A DNA stretch of 64,000 bases from Mytilinidion resinicola (taxonomy: Eukaryota > Ascomycota > Dothideomycetes > Mytilinidiales > Mytilinidiaceae). The translations under genes were made by a program, and so were the position numbers. Within the stretch, counting starts at the first letter, position 1; every line of letters begins with the position of its first letter. The stretch spans positions 1 to 64,000 of the forward strand of contig NW_022985470.1 in the NCBI RefSeq assembly GCF_010093595.1, in the 5' to 3' direction. The notes beneath the pieces are model-generated. The model was given only the letters and a program-made list of their open reading frames with translations, searched no databases and was not told where the DNA came from. Below, piece by piece: positions 44,054 to 55,894 of this stretch.

Positions 44054-45073
44054 TCAGGCAACCGTCCATTCCTCTTCAAGTACCTCGTTCTCAGCTTGAT
44101 CCAACTCGACAAGCGCCCTGCGTGCGGCATGCCCGTATTTCCTCATCGCCCCTCTCGTGTATCTATACTCGATCCACGATTTGTCCCCCGGATCGGTGTG
44201 GTATTCATAGAAAGCTTCCTCCTGGTCCATATCAGGATATTCTGGAACCATTTCATCCATCAATGCCCTTCTCTCCTCTTCGCTCGGAACGGTGTCTTGC
44301 TCGCGGACTAATCTTTCGCCTTCTTCCCTGATCTCCTCATTTGCTAAGTCCTCGGCCTCCCAAATTTCCTCAACAGTTGGTAACAGGTGAATATTCCATG
44401 CTTCCTCTTGGTCTGCATCGGGATAATTTAGAACGATGGGATCCATACTCATCAAATCTCTCAATTCTTCTTCGCTTGGAACCCCATCTTGCTCCCAAGT
44501 AGACAGTTCGCATACCTCCCTGAACTCCCTGATTTCACGCTCGAAGGGATCCCAGCAAGGAATTGCCTCGGGTGGTTCGCTTTCAAGATTCTCAGGAGTC
44601 AAAAGTTCCTTCGTGTCTTCGTTTCCCCAAGCCCCTTTCGCGTCTTCATCTCGATGCAGCCACCTCCCAATGTCGGTTGCCTCGAATTCCCCCGATGCTT
44701 GTCCCTCGTCCTGGACAGGGAAATACGGCATCCCGCCATCCATCACAGTCACCCGCCCTTCGATTGGAGCCGTCTCGTACTCAACTGCCGTCACCTCGCA
44801 ATTGGCATGATCTACTCTGTCGTTGGAAACATCTTTCATAATCCACGAGGGAAAACCTTCCGGTGAGTGGAAGCGTTTGGGGCTGGGAAAGTCTTCTTCA
44901 CTCTCCTCAAAAGGCTCTGTTATATCACGTGCTCGATTCTTCGTAGCATTGAGTGCCTGTGGAGGCGGTGAGGGTGACCTGGCAGATGCTGGACTCAGTG
45001 TAGTCGACTCCGGACTCAGCGTCGCGGACTCTGAGGTGCTGAAACTCTGAAACGAGGGTTCTTCCATACTCAT
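44054..45073 (-). CDS. Acidic hypothetical protein with internal duplication, 339 residues
   Basis: A single frame, rich in Glu, Asp, Ser and Pro. Two segments of about 38 residues repeat: one from WEQDGVPSEEELRDLM through YPDADQEEAW (about residue 193), the other from REQDTVPSEEERRALM through YPDMDQEEAF (about residue 259). The N-terminal 45 residues are Ser/Pro-rich and likely disordered. No signal peptide, membrane helix or known domain. A second ATG lies two codons in. Family not recognised. Confidence 0.7.
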   Translation of the reverse strand: MSMEEPSFQSFSTSESATLSPESTTLSPASARSPSPPPQALNATKNRARDITEPFEESEEDFPSPKRFHSPEGFPSWIMKDVSNDRVDHANCEVTAVEYETAPIEGRVTVMDGGMPYFPVQDEGQASGEFEATDIGRWLHRDEDAKGAWGNEDTKELLTPENLESEPPEAIPCWDPFEREIREFREVCELSTWEQDGVPSEEELRDLMSMDPIVLNYPDADQEEAWNIHLLPTVEEIWEAEDLANEEIREEGERLVREQDTVPSEEERRALMDEMVPEYPDMDQEEAFYEYHTDPGDKSWIEYRYTRGAMRKYGHAARRALVELDQAENEVLEEEWTVA

Positions 45074-45849
45074 GGTCGATTCCTATATAACCTACGTCTT
45101 GCTCCGCAATGAAAAGCTCTCGGTGCTGTCTTTTCAAGGTTTGACGCGTTGCCGGATGTCTGTCTCTACAAGCTATACCGAATGACCGGGCGATTGATGG
45201 CTCAGGTAAGACATAAGATCGTGAAAGACGCGAGAAAAACATAAATGATGAGTGATAAATGAGCTAGGTGTCCCGCGGAGACTGTTGACGATGAGTTGGG
45301 AGGAAAGCTGCTGACGCGAGGTTGCCTGGAGCTGTGGCGCATGAGAGTCAGCGTCTCGACAAAATTGCACCGCCACGTTAACGCCATCTCCGTCTACTTC
45401 ACATCTACCTACCTAGTGTACTCCAGTCTTGGAGCATCATTCATGAGCATGTCTGAACGTGTGTGATGGAAGGAGGGGCCTCGTAGAAATTTTTTTTTAG
45501 AAACAAGGGCCAAAATCTAGCACCAGTCCCGCCTCTCAACTTCATCAATGGATTCTCCTCCAATATATACTAATCCTAGCATCAAGACGGGCTACATGCC
45601 TATAAACCCTTCGCTAGACTACAAAGAAGCTCCGGTAGCCTTAGCAAACTAGTAAAACTACAATGCCTCGTCATAGAAATCCGTACACTCTTCCGCGTAC
45701 GCAGATTGGGAGCGTATTCGCTGGCCCCGGTTTCTATTAATAGGTTGAAACACTCCAGACAGTGGCAGGTTTCCACTCTGCCACCGCTCTATCCATCGCC
45801 CTCTCTCCACACCGGCGTCACGCAAGCCACAACTTGAAAACCACTCCCT
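45074..45849. other. Intergenic, no supported gene
   Basis: Small overlapping minus-strand frames at 45173-45387 have no family features. Otherwise empty; includes the promoter of the acidic protein gene. Confidence 0.45.
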
Positions 45850-46260
45850 ATGCCCCCTCCTCTATACATCTACTTCTCCCCACCCCTCCCCTTCCGCCAC
45901 TTCTCCTCCATTTCCACCACAATCCTCTCAATCCACTTCTACACCCCAATCAGCTCCCATCCAACCAGTATACCTCATACCCCCTCTCTTAAGCTAATAG
46001 AGGACACGATCCGCCCATCGAGAGATAACACGATTGGTCCAGTAGCGGTGGTAAGGAGTCGCGGCGAGGATAGAGAACCACTGTTCGAGGGGATGAGCTG
46101 ACAGTTGGCTACGCTCCCATGTTTGTACGTGGGTACGACGAAGGTGGAGGAGAGTATGACACGGAGAGAGCAGAGCCTATGTATTTCTGCGCGATGGTTA
46201 TGTCGCAGAAGGGTTTCAGGGGTGGAGTTGAGCTGGCTGGAGGGGGGCGCGGAGGGGGTG
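45850..46260 (+). pseudogene. Possible gene relic (frameshifted)
   Basis: An open segment ending REPLFEG (to about 46090) appears to continue after a one-base frame change as DELTVGYAPMFVRGYDEGGG and on to EPMYFCAMVMSQKGF near 46210, then runs into Gly-rich sequence and a stop. The two parts read naturally together, which suggests a decayed coding region. Family unknown; antisense frames are also open, so this is uncertain. Confidence 0.3.
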
Positions 46261-46938
46261 CGGGCTGGCTGTGTGTCTAGGCGGCGTGGGTGTGTGTTTT
46301 TTGGTAAGATTCTGGGCCGTATTAACTCTGGTAGAGATTCGGGGGCTCTTCGTGTTGATGTCGATGCTCGTGGTTTCTGGTGGGGTCGTGTCGGCGCGGT
46401 AATTACGGTTCGAACAGAGTCTAGTGGGCACGGTGAATGCCCCAATATATCCTCACCACATCAAGACCTTCAATCGTGGAACTGGAAACGGCCTAGTACT
46501 GTCATGCTGTCGTGCCTTTCCTATCTCCTTATAGAGCTGCTTGACCTATGCCGAAAGGATCTCGTTTCTTCCGTTCTCCGCAGAATATAGCTTCGTTCTC
46601 GGCCGCTCAAAAGAATCCGCCAGAAGTATCCCTACCCCATCCTCTCACCCCAACTTTCTTTCCCTTTTCCACATCTCTTCTCCCTGCCCCCGTCCATCGT
46701 CATGCTCTCATCAAAACTTCTTCCCCCACGGCCACACTCCCCCCCTCATGGCCTCCTTCTCCCCCAGCCTCTCCTTTAGATTCGTCGCAATCGCCACCTC
46801 TTCTGACCACAGCCGAAGCGTAAGCAAGTTCCAGAAAGGGTAGGCGGGCGTATCGATGAGGGAGTGGAAGGCGGCCCTAAGCTATGTCGACCCGACATCA
46901 AGTACGCGAGCAAACAAGCAAAACGTGAGCAAAGCAAG
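46261..46938. other. No supported gene
   Basis: Overlapping frames on both strands, Pro/Ser-rich in translation (for example 46541-46843 plus) and without domains. Nothing convincing. Confidence 0.4.
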
Positions 46939-47538
46939 TCAACGCAAATCTTTCAGCAAATAGCAAGATGCGACGAGGCAAAGGGGCCGGTAAGAAAGAT
47001 ATGGAGGGTGTACCATCTTCGTATAATTCGGATCCTCCATCACGAGGACCGGACGCGGCTGCTGCTGGAGCTGAAGGTGAAGCTGGCTCGGGACTTTCCT
47101 TTCTTTCGGCGGGAACCTCTTCGGTTTCGGAGGCGCGGCGACCAGGGGCGCGTTGGTGAAGTTAGGGTTCCCACGAGACGGGAGAACGACTACGGTTGCG
47201 CGAGTCGGGGCGGGGTTCGCGCGGATTGGGAGAGTGACCTCGGACGCGTCGGCGCGGCAGGGAGGGAGAGTGGTGGGTTTGACTTGAAGGTCAGGGGTGA
47301 GAGCTGCGGGCATGGTGGGCGGTGGGGTGAGGGAATGTGGGTTTTGTTTGGTTGCGTTGATGGAGCTCCTCTTGATGATGTCGGTCAGTTGCGCGGGTGG
47401 TGTAGTGGTGATTGGGGCGGGAGTCTGCGGTGTGGTGTTGGGCGTAGAGTTGGCTTCATGGCCGCAGATCTGGTTTTGAAGGTCGCTGGCGCGCTTTGGA
47501 GTGAATGTGATAGCGGACAGGCTCCCCCATTGCCTCAA
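46939..47538 (-). CDS. Doubtful Pro/Thr-rich hypothetical protein, 199 residues
   Basis: A minus-strand frame rich in Pro, Thr and Ala with segments such as PAPITTTPPAQLTDIIKR and PPKPKRFPPKERKVP. A plus-strand frame of 241 codons overlaps it almost fully (46864-47589), so at most one is real and neither has a domain. Composition favours the minus strand slightly. Confidence 0.25.
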   Translation of the reverse strand: MRQWGSLSAITFTPKRASDLQNQICGHEANSTPNTTPQTPAPITTTPPAQLTDIIKRSSINATKQNPHSLTPPPTMPAALTPDLQVKPTTLPPCRADASEVTLPIRANPAPTRATVVVLPSRGNPNFTNAPLVAAPPKPKRFPPKERKVPSQLHLQLQQQPRPVLVMEDPNYTKMVHPPYLSYRPLCLVASCYLLKDLR

Positions 47539-47600
47539 CCACCTCGTCTCACCCTCCGGTGTTTACGACTCCCAACACGACGTAAATGATGAATGAGTGG

Positions 47601-48870
47601 AAAGGCTTCCTCTTGACTCCCCGACTGCCTACTAGCTGAGTTCCTCCTCACGGTGGCATCGTGCGAGCAAGATTGAAGCCCCGACAGTGTTATATCCGAG
47701 TGCCTAAACTTACGGTTTAGGATTGTAGGGCTCTAAAATTATGGTGCATGGAAGCAGAAGGGGAACCAGCGGTGAAGCAAATAGAATAGTGACCGACAAT
47801 GCCATTGCTTGGAGTATCCCAATAAGATTCCTAGACCTCAAGTTGAATGTAAATAATTAAAGAGTAGAGATTGGGCTGCCCTTTGACTGACCGGCTGTCT
47901 ACTAGCTGAGCTACCCCTAACAGTGGCATCGCGCGAGCAAAATCAAACGCCCAGTATGGAGATTTCCGAGTGGCCAAACTTACAGCTTAGGATTGCGGGC
48001 AACAAAGACGGATATCAGCATCTAAGAATACAGAAAAGAAGAACAACATACCACCGCTTAGAGTCCCCTCACGTGCTTTTAGATTTCCGACCAAGATGTA
48101 AAAATCAATGCCGTTGCAATGAAACTACCTCTTCACCAACCCGCTGCACCCCAGCTAGGCCTCTCCTCACAGCGGTGTCGAACGAGCAAAAGTGAAGCTG
48201 CAGCGGTGAGATTCTCGAGTGCTCTAAAAAGAGGAGATTACAACCAGACTGGTATCAGCACCAAAAAAAACGGAGAACAAGGTTGATAATACCGCCGTTT
48301 GGAGTACCCTTATAGGCTTTTAGGATTCTAACTAGGATATAACAAGCGATGTAGTGGGAATCGCGTTACCTCTTAACTGGCCAGCTACTTGCTAGCAGGG
48401 GCACTCCTGGCAGCGGTATCGAGGGGGCAAGCGTAGAGCTTGAGCGGTGGGATATCCGTGTGCCTATGCTTCTATTTATGAATGTGAGATTAGGTTACCG
48501 TGTGACTGGTCAGCTACCTGCTAGCGGGGCCACCTCTAGCAGTGGTGTCGCGCGAGCAAAAGGGCAGTCCCAATAGTGGTATATCCGTGTGCCTATACTT
48601 ACCTTGATTGAATGGAAAATATGTTACCTTTTGAATAGCCATCTACAACCTAGCTGGGCCGCTCCTGACAACGGCATCGAGTGAACAAAAGTGAACCCCC
48701 GGCTGCCTCATATCCATGCGCTCGTCTTTTTGCTCATGTAAGCCCATCCTTTCGTTCGTGCAGCGGAAATCAGACCACCTCTCAACCAGCCAGCTACCCG
48801 CCAGTAGGGCCACCCCAGACATCGGCACCAAGCCCGCAAGAGTGAAATTTCCATGCGCTCTAAGGTATAA
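47601..48870. repeat. Degenerate repeat array, seven units
   Basis: Seven copies of a core of about 110 bp begin near 47605, 47873, 48118, 48365, 48489, 48618 and 48770. Landmarks of the core are an 'ctcttgactggccagct'-like start, 'gctagctgggcc', 'cagcggtgtcgagcgagca' and 'atatccgtgtgcct'. The first three units are spaced about 240-270 bp and share a second conserved part (for example 'ccgtttggagtaccc'); the last four are spaced about 125-150 bp and lack it. An eighth copy stands alone at 63527-63645. No coding capacity. Confidence 0.85.
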
Positions 48871-48901
48871 CCTACTAATACCTACTACTTCTTACAAGAC
48901 T

Positions 48902-48936
48902 NNNNNNNNNNNNNNNNNNNNNNNNNNNNNNNNNNN
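48902..48936. other. Assembly gap of 35 N
   Basis: Undetermined bases directly after the repeat array and inside the 3' end of the minus-strand DDHD gene. The true length is unknown. Repeat structure nearby is a plausible cause of the assembly break. Confidence 0.99.
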
Positions 48937-51900
48937 CCTTCTTCCCCTCCTTCCCCTTAAAGACCCTATGCCTGGCCAACAACTGCGAGATGATGAAGTG
49001 CCCCACGTCCTCATCCGCCCAGTACGTCAAGTGGCTCGCGATGCTCTGGTAGATGTTTATGTCAAACGCCTTCATGACTGTTAGCAGTATTCTTCCCAAA
49101 AGCCCCCCTGGCGTCTTCAGAACACGTAACGAAAGAGTACCTACGCCTTCTTGGATGTTATAGTCCACACGGCCGTTCCCATTGAGTGCCCTTACTTTAG
49201 CCTCTTCCCTCCTCAGCCGCCTGCTCTTTTCCTCTAATTCTTGCCACTCGAGCGACTCTCTGGTGTCCCTCGCGTCTTCACTTGTTTGGCTTCTTGTGCG
49301 TTTGTGGAAGCCTGAGAAGAGGGTCTCGATCTCTGTGTCGATGAGGGTAAGGGGATGTTCGCCAACTTCTCCGGCCGTGATAGGGTCTTCGCCTAGCCGA
49401 CGCTTCCGCTCATCAACGATGAACGCGGGGTCCGGTTCTTTACCTGATGTAGGAATAACGCCGCCAGCTGTGATGTTTGTCCCGGCGCCGATCGACAAGG
49501 GGCGTGAGGATTGTGCTTGCGCGGTGTTGAGTTTGACGGCGTCTTCGCCTGTGATTCCGAGGCTGCGGTTGATGAGGCTGGAGGCGATGCCTGAGCTCAA
49601 GCTCGTCCACAGTCCTGACACGCTCTGGCCAACGCGCGCGCCGATGCCGGTCAGTCCGTGGCCTACTGGAGCGCCGAAGATACCTTTCTTGGTGTAGGGG
49701 AGGGGTTGGGGTTTTAGCGCAGACATTGCCGGAGAAATGAGAGGTTCGATGCGGTAGGAGATGGGATCAGTGGGATGGAAGATGTTGAAGAGCTGATTGC
49801 ACTTCGGACGACTGGTCGTAATCTCGAATGCCTTTGATTTGCCAGTTGGCGAGACGAACGGGTCATCGTAGCCCTCACCCGGAGTTTCGGCGGGGGAATG
49901 CGATGCGGATGGTTGACGAGCCGCAATAGTTCGCCCTTTCAGCATCTGGAAAAGGCCAAGAGGAGACCCGAGGGCGTAGAAATCCTCAACGGGGAAGTCC
50001 AGTTTCATGTGGTCGTCGGTAGCACGGCGGTGCTTGTGATTTTGGGAGTGGGAAGGGGTATCGTCTTTCTGGTGACAGAGGATATCAAAGAGAATGGCGG
50101 AACCGAGGGAGTGGCCCACCAGGCTTACCTTTCCGTTGAAGGAGGGGTTGCGTTCGCGGAAGAGACGATAGATGCGATTGCATTCTTGAAGCACGATGCG
50201 AGAGATATGCCCTTTGTATGCGGGGCTTTGATACAGGAGGATGTCGAGGGCAAGGTCAGTAATGAGGTTGCGGACGGTGGGAACACCTTCGATGGTGATG
50301 TCTTCAAGGTTTGGGTAATCCTGGTCATCAAAATCGAGATCACCGAGGTCGTGTTCTTTGCGATTGTGCTTCAGGCTCTGCTTAGGGAAGTCGAGGAGAT
50401 GTCTCCAGCAGATTGGGAGGACTTGAATGCGACAATTCTTTGGCAGCCTGTCGACTTCAGCGTTGAGAGCTTGAAGGTCGGTAGAGTTGGCGTAGACGCC
50501 TTTGAGGGATTTCCTCAGAGTGTTAACGTCGTGGACAAAGTTGACACTCTCCAAACGCATCCCAAGACGTTGTCCAATACCATGGGTAACGAGAAGCAGA
50601 TGCTCAATGTCACGTCTTTGCTCTTCGCCCGACTGGTCCTGGTAGTCATCACGGATTTCCTTCTCATCTCGTTTCCGGATTTCTTCCTCTTGCTTGGCAG
50701 GATCTTCCGGTTGCGATGACGAAACTAGAGACGACATATGTCTCGCGAGGGTCTTTGTGCGGGCTTCTGAAGGAGACTGTGCGGGGTCGTCTTCCTCTGC
50801 GTCCGAAACATCAGTGTCGACCTTGACTTCGGGTTTGCGTTCGGTGTTCGGCTCGGATGCATCATCGGACGTTGAGCTAGACGTTCCCGGTCGGTCGTCG
50901 TCTCTGCTCTTCTTGTTCATGCTAGAAGAACCGCGAGTGAGTTTGACGCCCGCGAAATGTCCGCCGCCGGCGAATCTCTGGTAGACGGTGCTACTCATCC
51001 TTGAAAGGAAATCATCTGTCAAAAGCCACGCTGTCGTCGCGTTCTGATAGGTCACAACCGAGTTCATGTGTGTCCCAAAAAGTCGATGGGCTTTCATTTG
51101 ATCATGAGGTGGTGATGATTCGTCTCCAGTAGCATCACTCGCGGCGTACGGCGACTCAGCTTTCAGGTTGTCGGAGGAGGATTTTGGGGTTATCGGATTC
51201 GACCTAGACTCATTGAGGGCCTTTCGGTAATCGTCTCCAGGAGCAGCTCTCAATGACTGTGGACGTGAACGTGGCTGCGATACCGAGCGCTTCTCTGACT
51301 GGGGAAACTTCCATGGCCTGAGCTTGAGATAACCTTCTTCAAGTTGAGTTGCAAGATTCTCGTCGCATGGGAGTCCAGTATTGTCTGTGAAAATGTTAGC
51401 AACGCGCTTCAATTCAGGTTTCAAGCTAAACTCACCATAGAACCAAGTCCCACGTCGCACCTCATATACCGGACCCAGCCAATATGCCGGACCCAACTCT
51501 CTCGCCTCGACATCAACGTCAAAGAGGAAGTCTTCATTCACCGGTACTTTCACCCTTCCATCCTTATCTGAGGATTCCTGATGCTCCCTCGGTCGAGGAC
51601 GTGGACTCCCTGGAATATTCAGCGCCCTCTGATCCGCAATATCGACCTCGTCCGCCAACTTCTGGAATGCCACTTCGATTGCCCTCGAGTCGCCCGGGGA
51701 GAACTGCGCCCATTTCTTTGGTGCCGGAGGCTTTTCGTCGGAGGGTAAAGGCGTCTTGGTAGCTAGTGGTTTACGCTTGGGAATCTGCAACACCGCAATA
51801 TCAGCATTGGCACTTCCAGATACCTTCAAAATCTCTCAGCCAAGCACGGTGTATACTGACATCAATAGCATGATACCACTGCACAGCCAGTGCCGGACAG

Positions 51901-52429
51901 TCCCGCGGATAATTCCTCAGACTCAACCGATGCCGCCGACTGATGGTATGATCGCCTCCCCTCTGCGGCCCTCCCATGGCCTCGGACGCATTCGACGCCT
52001 CGCTCTCTCTGGGCTCCCGCGGACTCGGCGGCGCTTTCGGCGTATTGCTGCGCGAGGTCCAGGGCGAGAAAGCCCCGATGCCTGCAGAGAGGTAGCCCTT
52101 GTTCTCGGGCGTCGACATGCTCGCGGTGGGCGGGTCGCCCGTGTCGTTGGTGTTCAGCAGCCAGCGGGCGGACTGTGGGAGGAGTTGCTGGGCAGCGGCG
52201 CGTGTTTTGGGGTCGAGGTAAGGGGTGCGGAGGGCGTCGCGGAGGAGTGTGAGGAGGTGGGCGTGGCGGGGAATTGTGGCGAGAGGCGGAGGGTATCGAC
52301 AGTAGAAGAAATGGAGAGCGTGGAGGTCAAACTGGGGAAGGCTAGGAAGAATGAGTGACGATAGTTAGAGAGTGTTGACGGCGGTGTTGCAGATGGCGGG
52401 ACTGGTGGGATTGGGGTCGCGTCTGGCAT
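48937..52429 (-). CDS. DDHD-domain phospholipase A1-like protein (3' end in gap)
   Basis: Exon 1 probably starts at 52429 (MPDATPIPP) and joins 52341 through a very short intron (52342-52379); this end is the least certain. Exon 2 runs to 51861, followed by a 76-bp intron (51785-51860), exon 3 51784-51436, a 51-bp intron (51385-51435, gtgagt..ttttcacag) and a long exon to the gap. Joins give HAIDIPKRKPL and WFYDNTGLPCDENL, as expected for this family. HLLLVTHGIGQ, then the lipase motif GHSLGS (near 50107-50124), then the DDHD region from about 49980 (FYALGSPLGLF; FNIFHPTDPISYRIEPL) to HLTYWADEDVGHF near 49010. This is an intracellular phospholipase or lipase related to yeast Ddl1 and mammalian DDHD proteins. 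The stop codon is not resolved because of the N run. Confidence 0.92.
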
Positions 52430-53354
52430 GTGCTTGCATCAAGCTTCAGTTCCCGCTGACGTCGGCCTTGGGCTAGGAAGGGCCCCTTGGCCGGTCATGA
52501 GCGTCTTTCAACTACATCACATCCATATCATGCACCGTCGAAGCTTGATTTGGAGCTACAGAGGGATGCAAATCGACTAGCCTTCCAAAAAAAATTGTTT
52601 AATTCCTTGTCCAACCGCGATTTTGACGAGGCGACTTCATGCACAAATCACGTGTTAGGAACGTGACCTGGGCATTAAATGCAGTAGGCAAGTCCTTATA
52701 GCTATGGACCAACATTCTAGTAGGTGTCTAGACTCCTTCGGACTCCTTCACACTGAGAAATTATCTTGAATTCATATCTGCAATAGGCCATCCGTACTGT
52801 TTGCGAGCTCCGACTCGGCGGCCTGTGCGTCACCATCAAGCTTCACCTCCGCTGAGAACCTCCACTCCCTCACCGTCACCCCATCAATTCCATCTGTCCA
52901 CACCTCGCGCCTGATCTTAGACCGCCTCTACCGTCGAATGTAATCGGCCCTTGTAGCTCGCCTACCTCCTCCCGCGCTTCTTTCGGCCCCATCCCCCTTG
53001 AAGCTCCAGAACACGAAAGCCCGTGAGCGCAGGGAAGCATCGCGGAATCAAGGAGGATGGAGAGCGAAGGCGGCAGCGGCGGTGTTCCTCTCCCACTGGG
53101 AAGCTGGTGAGGTGAGTGATGTTTCCATGTTAGCTTGCTTCACCATCAGCGCGCCAGTACTCTGAGGTGCCTTGATTCTTCACGTTTATTCCTGTTACCT
53201 CAACTTATAGAATCTCAATTGTGCGTAAACTTCAAAGTCGCTTTGCCTCTCTCAACTGAAATTCAACGTCTACTTCTTATCGTTTACGATTCATATTATG
53301 CCTTCGTGGACCACACCAAAGAAGAGAAATAGTGCCCCAGACATTGAGGCTCCA
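52430..53354. other. Intergenic, no supported gene
   Basis: The promoter side of the DDHD gene. A plus-strand frame of 65 codons at 53135-53332 is not convincing. Confidence 0.45.
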
Positions 53355-53656
53355 TCACTTAGACGACTGATCTTCAACAGCTGCGACCGAATTTTGCGCC
53401 GTCTTTTGCTCGTCGCGCCAGTTACCCCGCCCCTCCGTGCTCCAAGGCTCATCTTTTGGTGTTTCTCCTAGCCATCGAGCCATGGAGTATTTTTCCGCGC
53501 TTTTAGTCGAGCTCTTCTGCCATTAGCACGCTGTGTCAGCGCAAGGTGTCGAAGGATACAAGGACCACGAACCGGGCCTTGTTCTTCAGGAGAAGAACTG
53601 ACTACTGCGGCTCCTGGAGGACCGGTAGCCTCTTTGGTGCGCTTTTCTTGTGCCAT
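53355..53656 (-). CDS. Small YSMARWL-family protein, copy 1
   Basis: Two proposed exons, 53656-53573 and 53516-53355, with a 56-bp intron (donor gttcgt, branch gctaat, acceptor ggcag) give 81 residues. The second exon reads SAEKYSMARWLGETPKDE then PWSTEGRGN and ends VEDQSSK. The core is shared with 56144-56532 (YSMARWLDEKPKDEPWSTEG) and partly with 63308-63526. The donor is weak, so the first exon is uncertain. Function unknown; soluble and charged. Confidence 0.5.
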
Positions 53657-55102
53657 GACTTGAACTGGTGGTAATCAGATCGGTGTTCAAGTTAAAAAAA
53701 ACCAACGTGCGAAGAGAGTTTGAGTAGGGAAGGCTGAAAGCTGCGAGTGGTGGTGAGAAGCTAATGGTCGGACACCAAGGATGAGCTGGACGCTTGCCTC
53801 TTATACTTCTGCAGCTAGGAGCCTCCCAACGTCAATCGGCTTCTTGTATTCAGAAGGCCTGTTATTTCAAAACGCTTACCATTCCCAGTATCCACGTACA
53901 CCAATTGCATGCTCACGTTGAGAGATCCATCCACAAATGCGGCCGGTCAATGTATCGATGCCCTATTTTCGGTTCCAGAAAAAGCATTGGCCTAGCTAGA
54001 TCGCCCATACATTCTTCCCGAAATTAGACTACAGCATCCTAGCAGGCACTCGCTATTGCAGCTGGAAGACTTCGTGGGGTGTCTGACATAGGTCCGAACC
54101 CTGCTGCGGCCGTCTTTACCGCCACAGCTCTTCGAACGCCATTAAAGAAGCGCCATGCATCAACCCCGGCTCACTAGCGTGCTGCCAATTCTTGAAAGTG
54201 TCGCTCGCCGTCCATGGTGCCACATCCTTCTACACAGCCGTGTTTGGGGTCGTCAATATTAAACATCTCCGAATGGTATGGCCGACGGCCATGTGTCTCA
54301 AGGCTTGGACTTCTAAATGGACCTGGCAAGCAGCACGATCTCAATCAATCTCAAGCTGACCGACTATTGATGCTACGCTGGGCTTACCTTCAATTGGCCC
54401 TCCTCGTGTCCCACAATGATGAAGGAGGTCACCTACGTGAGTTATTGTAATTGGATGACCCCCGTGATCGATCTATTCTACTGCGCTAATACATGTAATA
54501 AGGGACTTGAAAGGAAGAGGCGAAAGCCACGATACATGATTGGCAGGTTTCGAACAGTAAAAAGCCAGCAATTAGTGCGAAATTACGCCGCCTATCCGGC
54601 ACCCGAGCTTTCGGGACTGCTGCAAGGCTGTCGAATGCGAGACTTCACTCGCTCGTATTTAGTCACATGACCACATTCCATGCGCGCTCCAACATGTATC
54701 GCAGCGTGCATGATGCGGTTGCCTTCTGGCTATTCGACATCATTCGAAGCCATCGATCTCAGAGGCTGCATCGCCGGTAGCGTAGTTTTCGAAGACTACT
54801 CACACACTTTCCAGAGACCGCACGAGGCTTTTTCGGAGATAGCCCCCACGCTTCTCGGGGGCATGCTATACATGGCTAAACCAAATGATCCAGGCACTAT
54901 AACGTCGCTCTCTGGCCGTCTCGAGTCGGCTATGCAAGACTTCAGTACCCTCTTTCAAAGGATGGCGATACGCCCTTGACAAGAGAACACAAAGGCGTTG
55001 CTGTGTGTAATTTGCTTGGATAATTTAAGGTGCCCTTTATCACAAGAAGCAGGTACGACTCGCTCCAAACACGCTCACATTTTCTAATCTTGGCGACTGG
55101 CC
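53657..55102. other. Sparse region, no supported gene
   Basis: Several frames of 60-100 codons exist (for example 54214-54450 and 54680-54979 plus) without domains, start context or splice logic. Probably non-coding or decayed. Confidence 0.4.
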
Positions 55103-55516
55103 CTAATGCCCCCATCGACAAACGCACAGCACACCCGCTACTGTCGTCTTCATCCAAATCTCTTCCAAAATCTTTAGCACAGTGCCTTTATAGTCCAAGC
55201 AGATCGTATCTTCCCCATCCGTAGCGTAGTCATCTCCGGCTTCGCATTCCTCGTCAACACTAGCGTTAATCGACGTGTACCCAGTTACGGATTGTTGTTG
55301 TAAGCTTCTTTGATCTCTCAAGCCCTTCAAATACGGATACCACTGCTTCGTATTGAGACATGAGAAGCAGCAAGGCAGCCTGGACCCAGAAACCTTGACC
55401 ACAAAGTCGCGTGCTCTATCGCCAGACGATAGAGCCTGCTGGAGTATGCACGGAAGCTGAGCAGGGTGTATGTGAAAGAGACCCAAGTGGATACTAAAGA
55501 TTTCTTGGAGCTCCAT
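55103..55516 (-). CDS. Hypothetical protein fragment, 137 residues
   Basis: A minus-strand frame with protein-like composition: IFSIHLGLFHIHPAQLP, a Cys pair CCFSC, WYPYLKGL, and an acidic stretch DEECEAGDDYATDGEDT before a helix GTVLKILEEIW. A short frame just upstream (55494-55682 minus) containing MSTAPSAFRLP could be the first exon. No known family. Confidence 0.35.
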   Translation of the reverse strand: MELQEIFSIHLGLFHIHPAQLPCILQQALSSGDRARDFVVKVSGSRLPCCFSCLNTKQWYPYLKGLRDQRSLQQQSVTGYTSINASVDEECEAGDDYATDGEDTICLDYKGTVLKILEEIWMKTTVAGVLCVCRWGH

Positions 55517-55894
55517 AATGAATATGCTGGTAGGGGAGGCGGAAGGCGCTGGGCGCTGTCGACATGGTACCGAGAAGTAAAGAAATGAACGCGATGCTAG
55601 TAATCCTCAGTAGTCGATTAGTATCCCGGATCCGTCGCCCCGGAGTATCACTATCACGGAGCCTTAACCCGCTGATGGGCAACCTTTTGGGGGTCTTTCA
55701 CGAAAGACCAATCGGAATGAGTGGATCAGACAAGCAAGGTGCTCCGATTGGATTCTATCAGTACGCTGGTGACAACCTCCCGGCAAAGCCTCCATCCATC
55801 AATTGGCGCGCCATACAGTCGAAGATGTCGTCATCAGTAGGAGTGTTTAATGCTGAGGATATCCACAAAGAAACGGACAGTAAGGCATATGCTA

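Noticed and set aside
46864..47589. Plus-strand frame of 241 codons
   Set aside because: Overlaps a minus-strand frame of similar length; Arg/Gly/Trp-rich composition looks like an antisense artefact of Pro-rich sequence.
47601..48870. CRISPR-like array
   Set aside because: Units are about 110-265 bp, degenerate and eukaryotic in context; not short identical repeats with unique spacers.
49182..50984. Plus-strand frames within the 49-51 kb interval
   Set aside because: Antisense shadows of the DDHD-domain gene.
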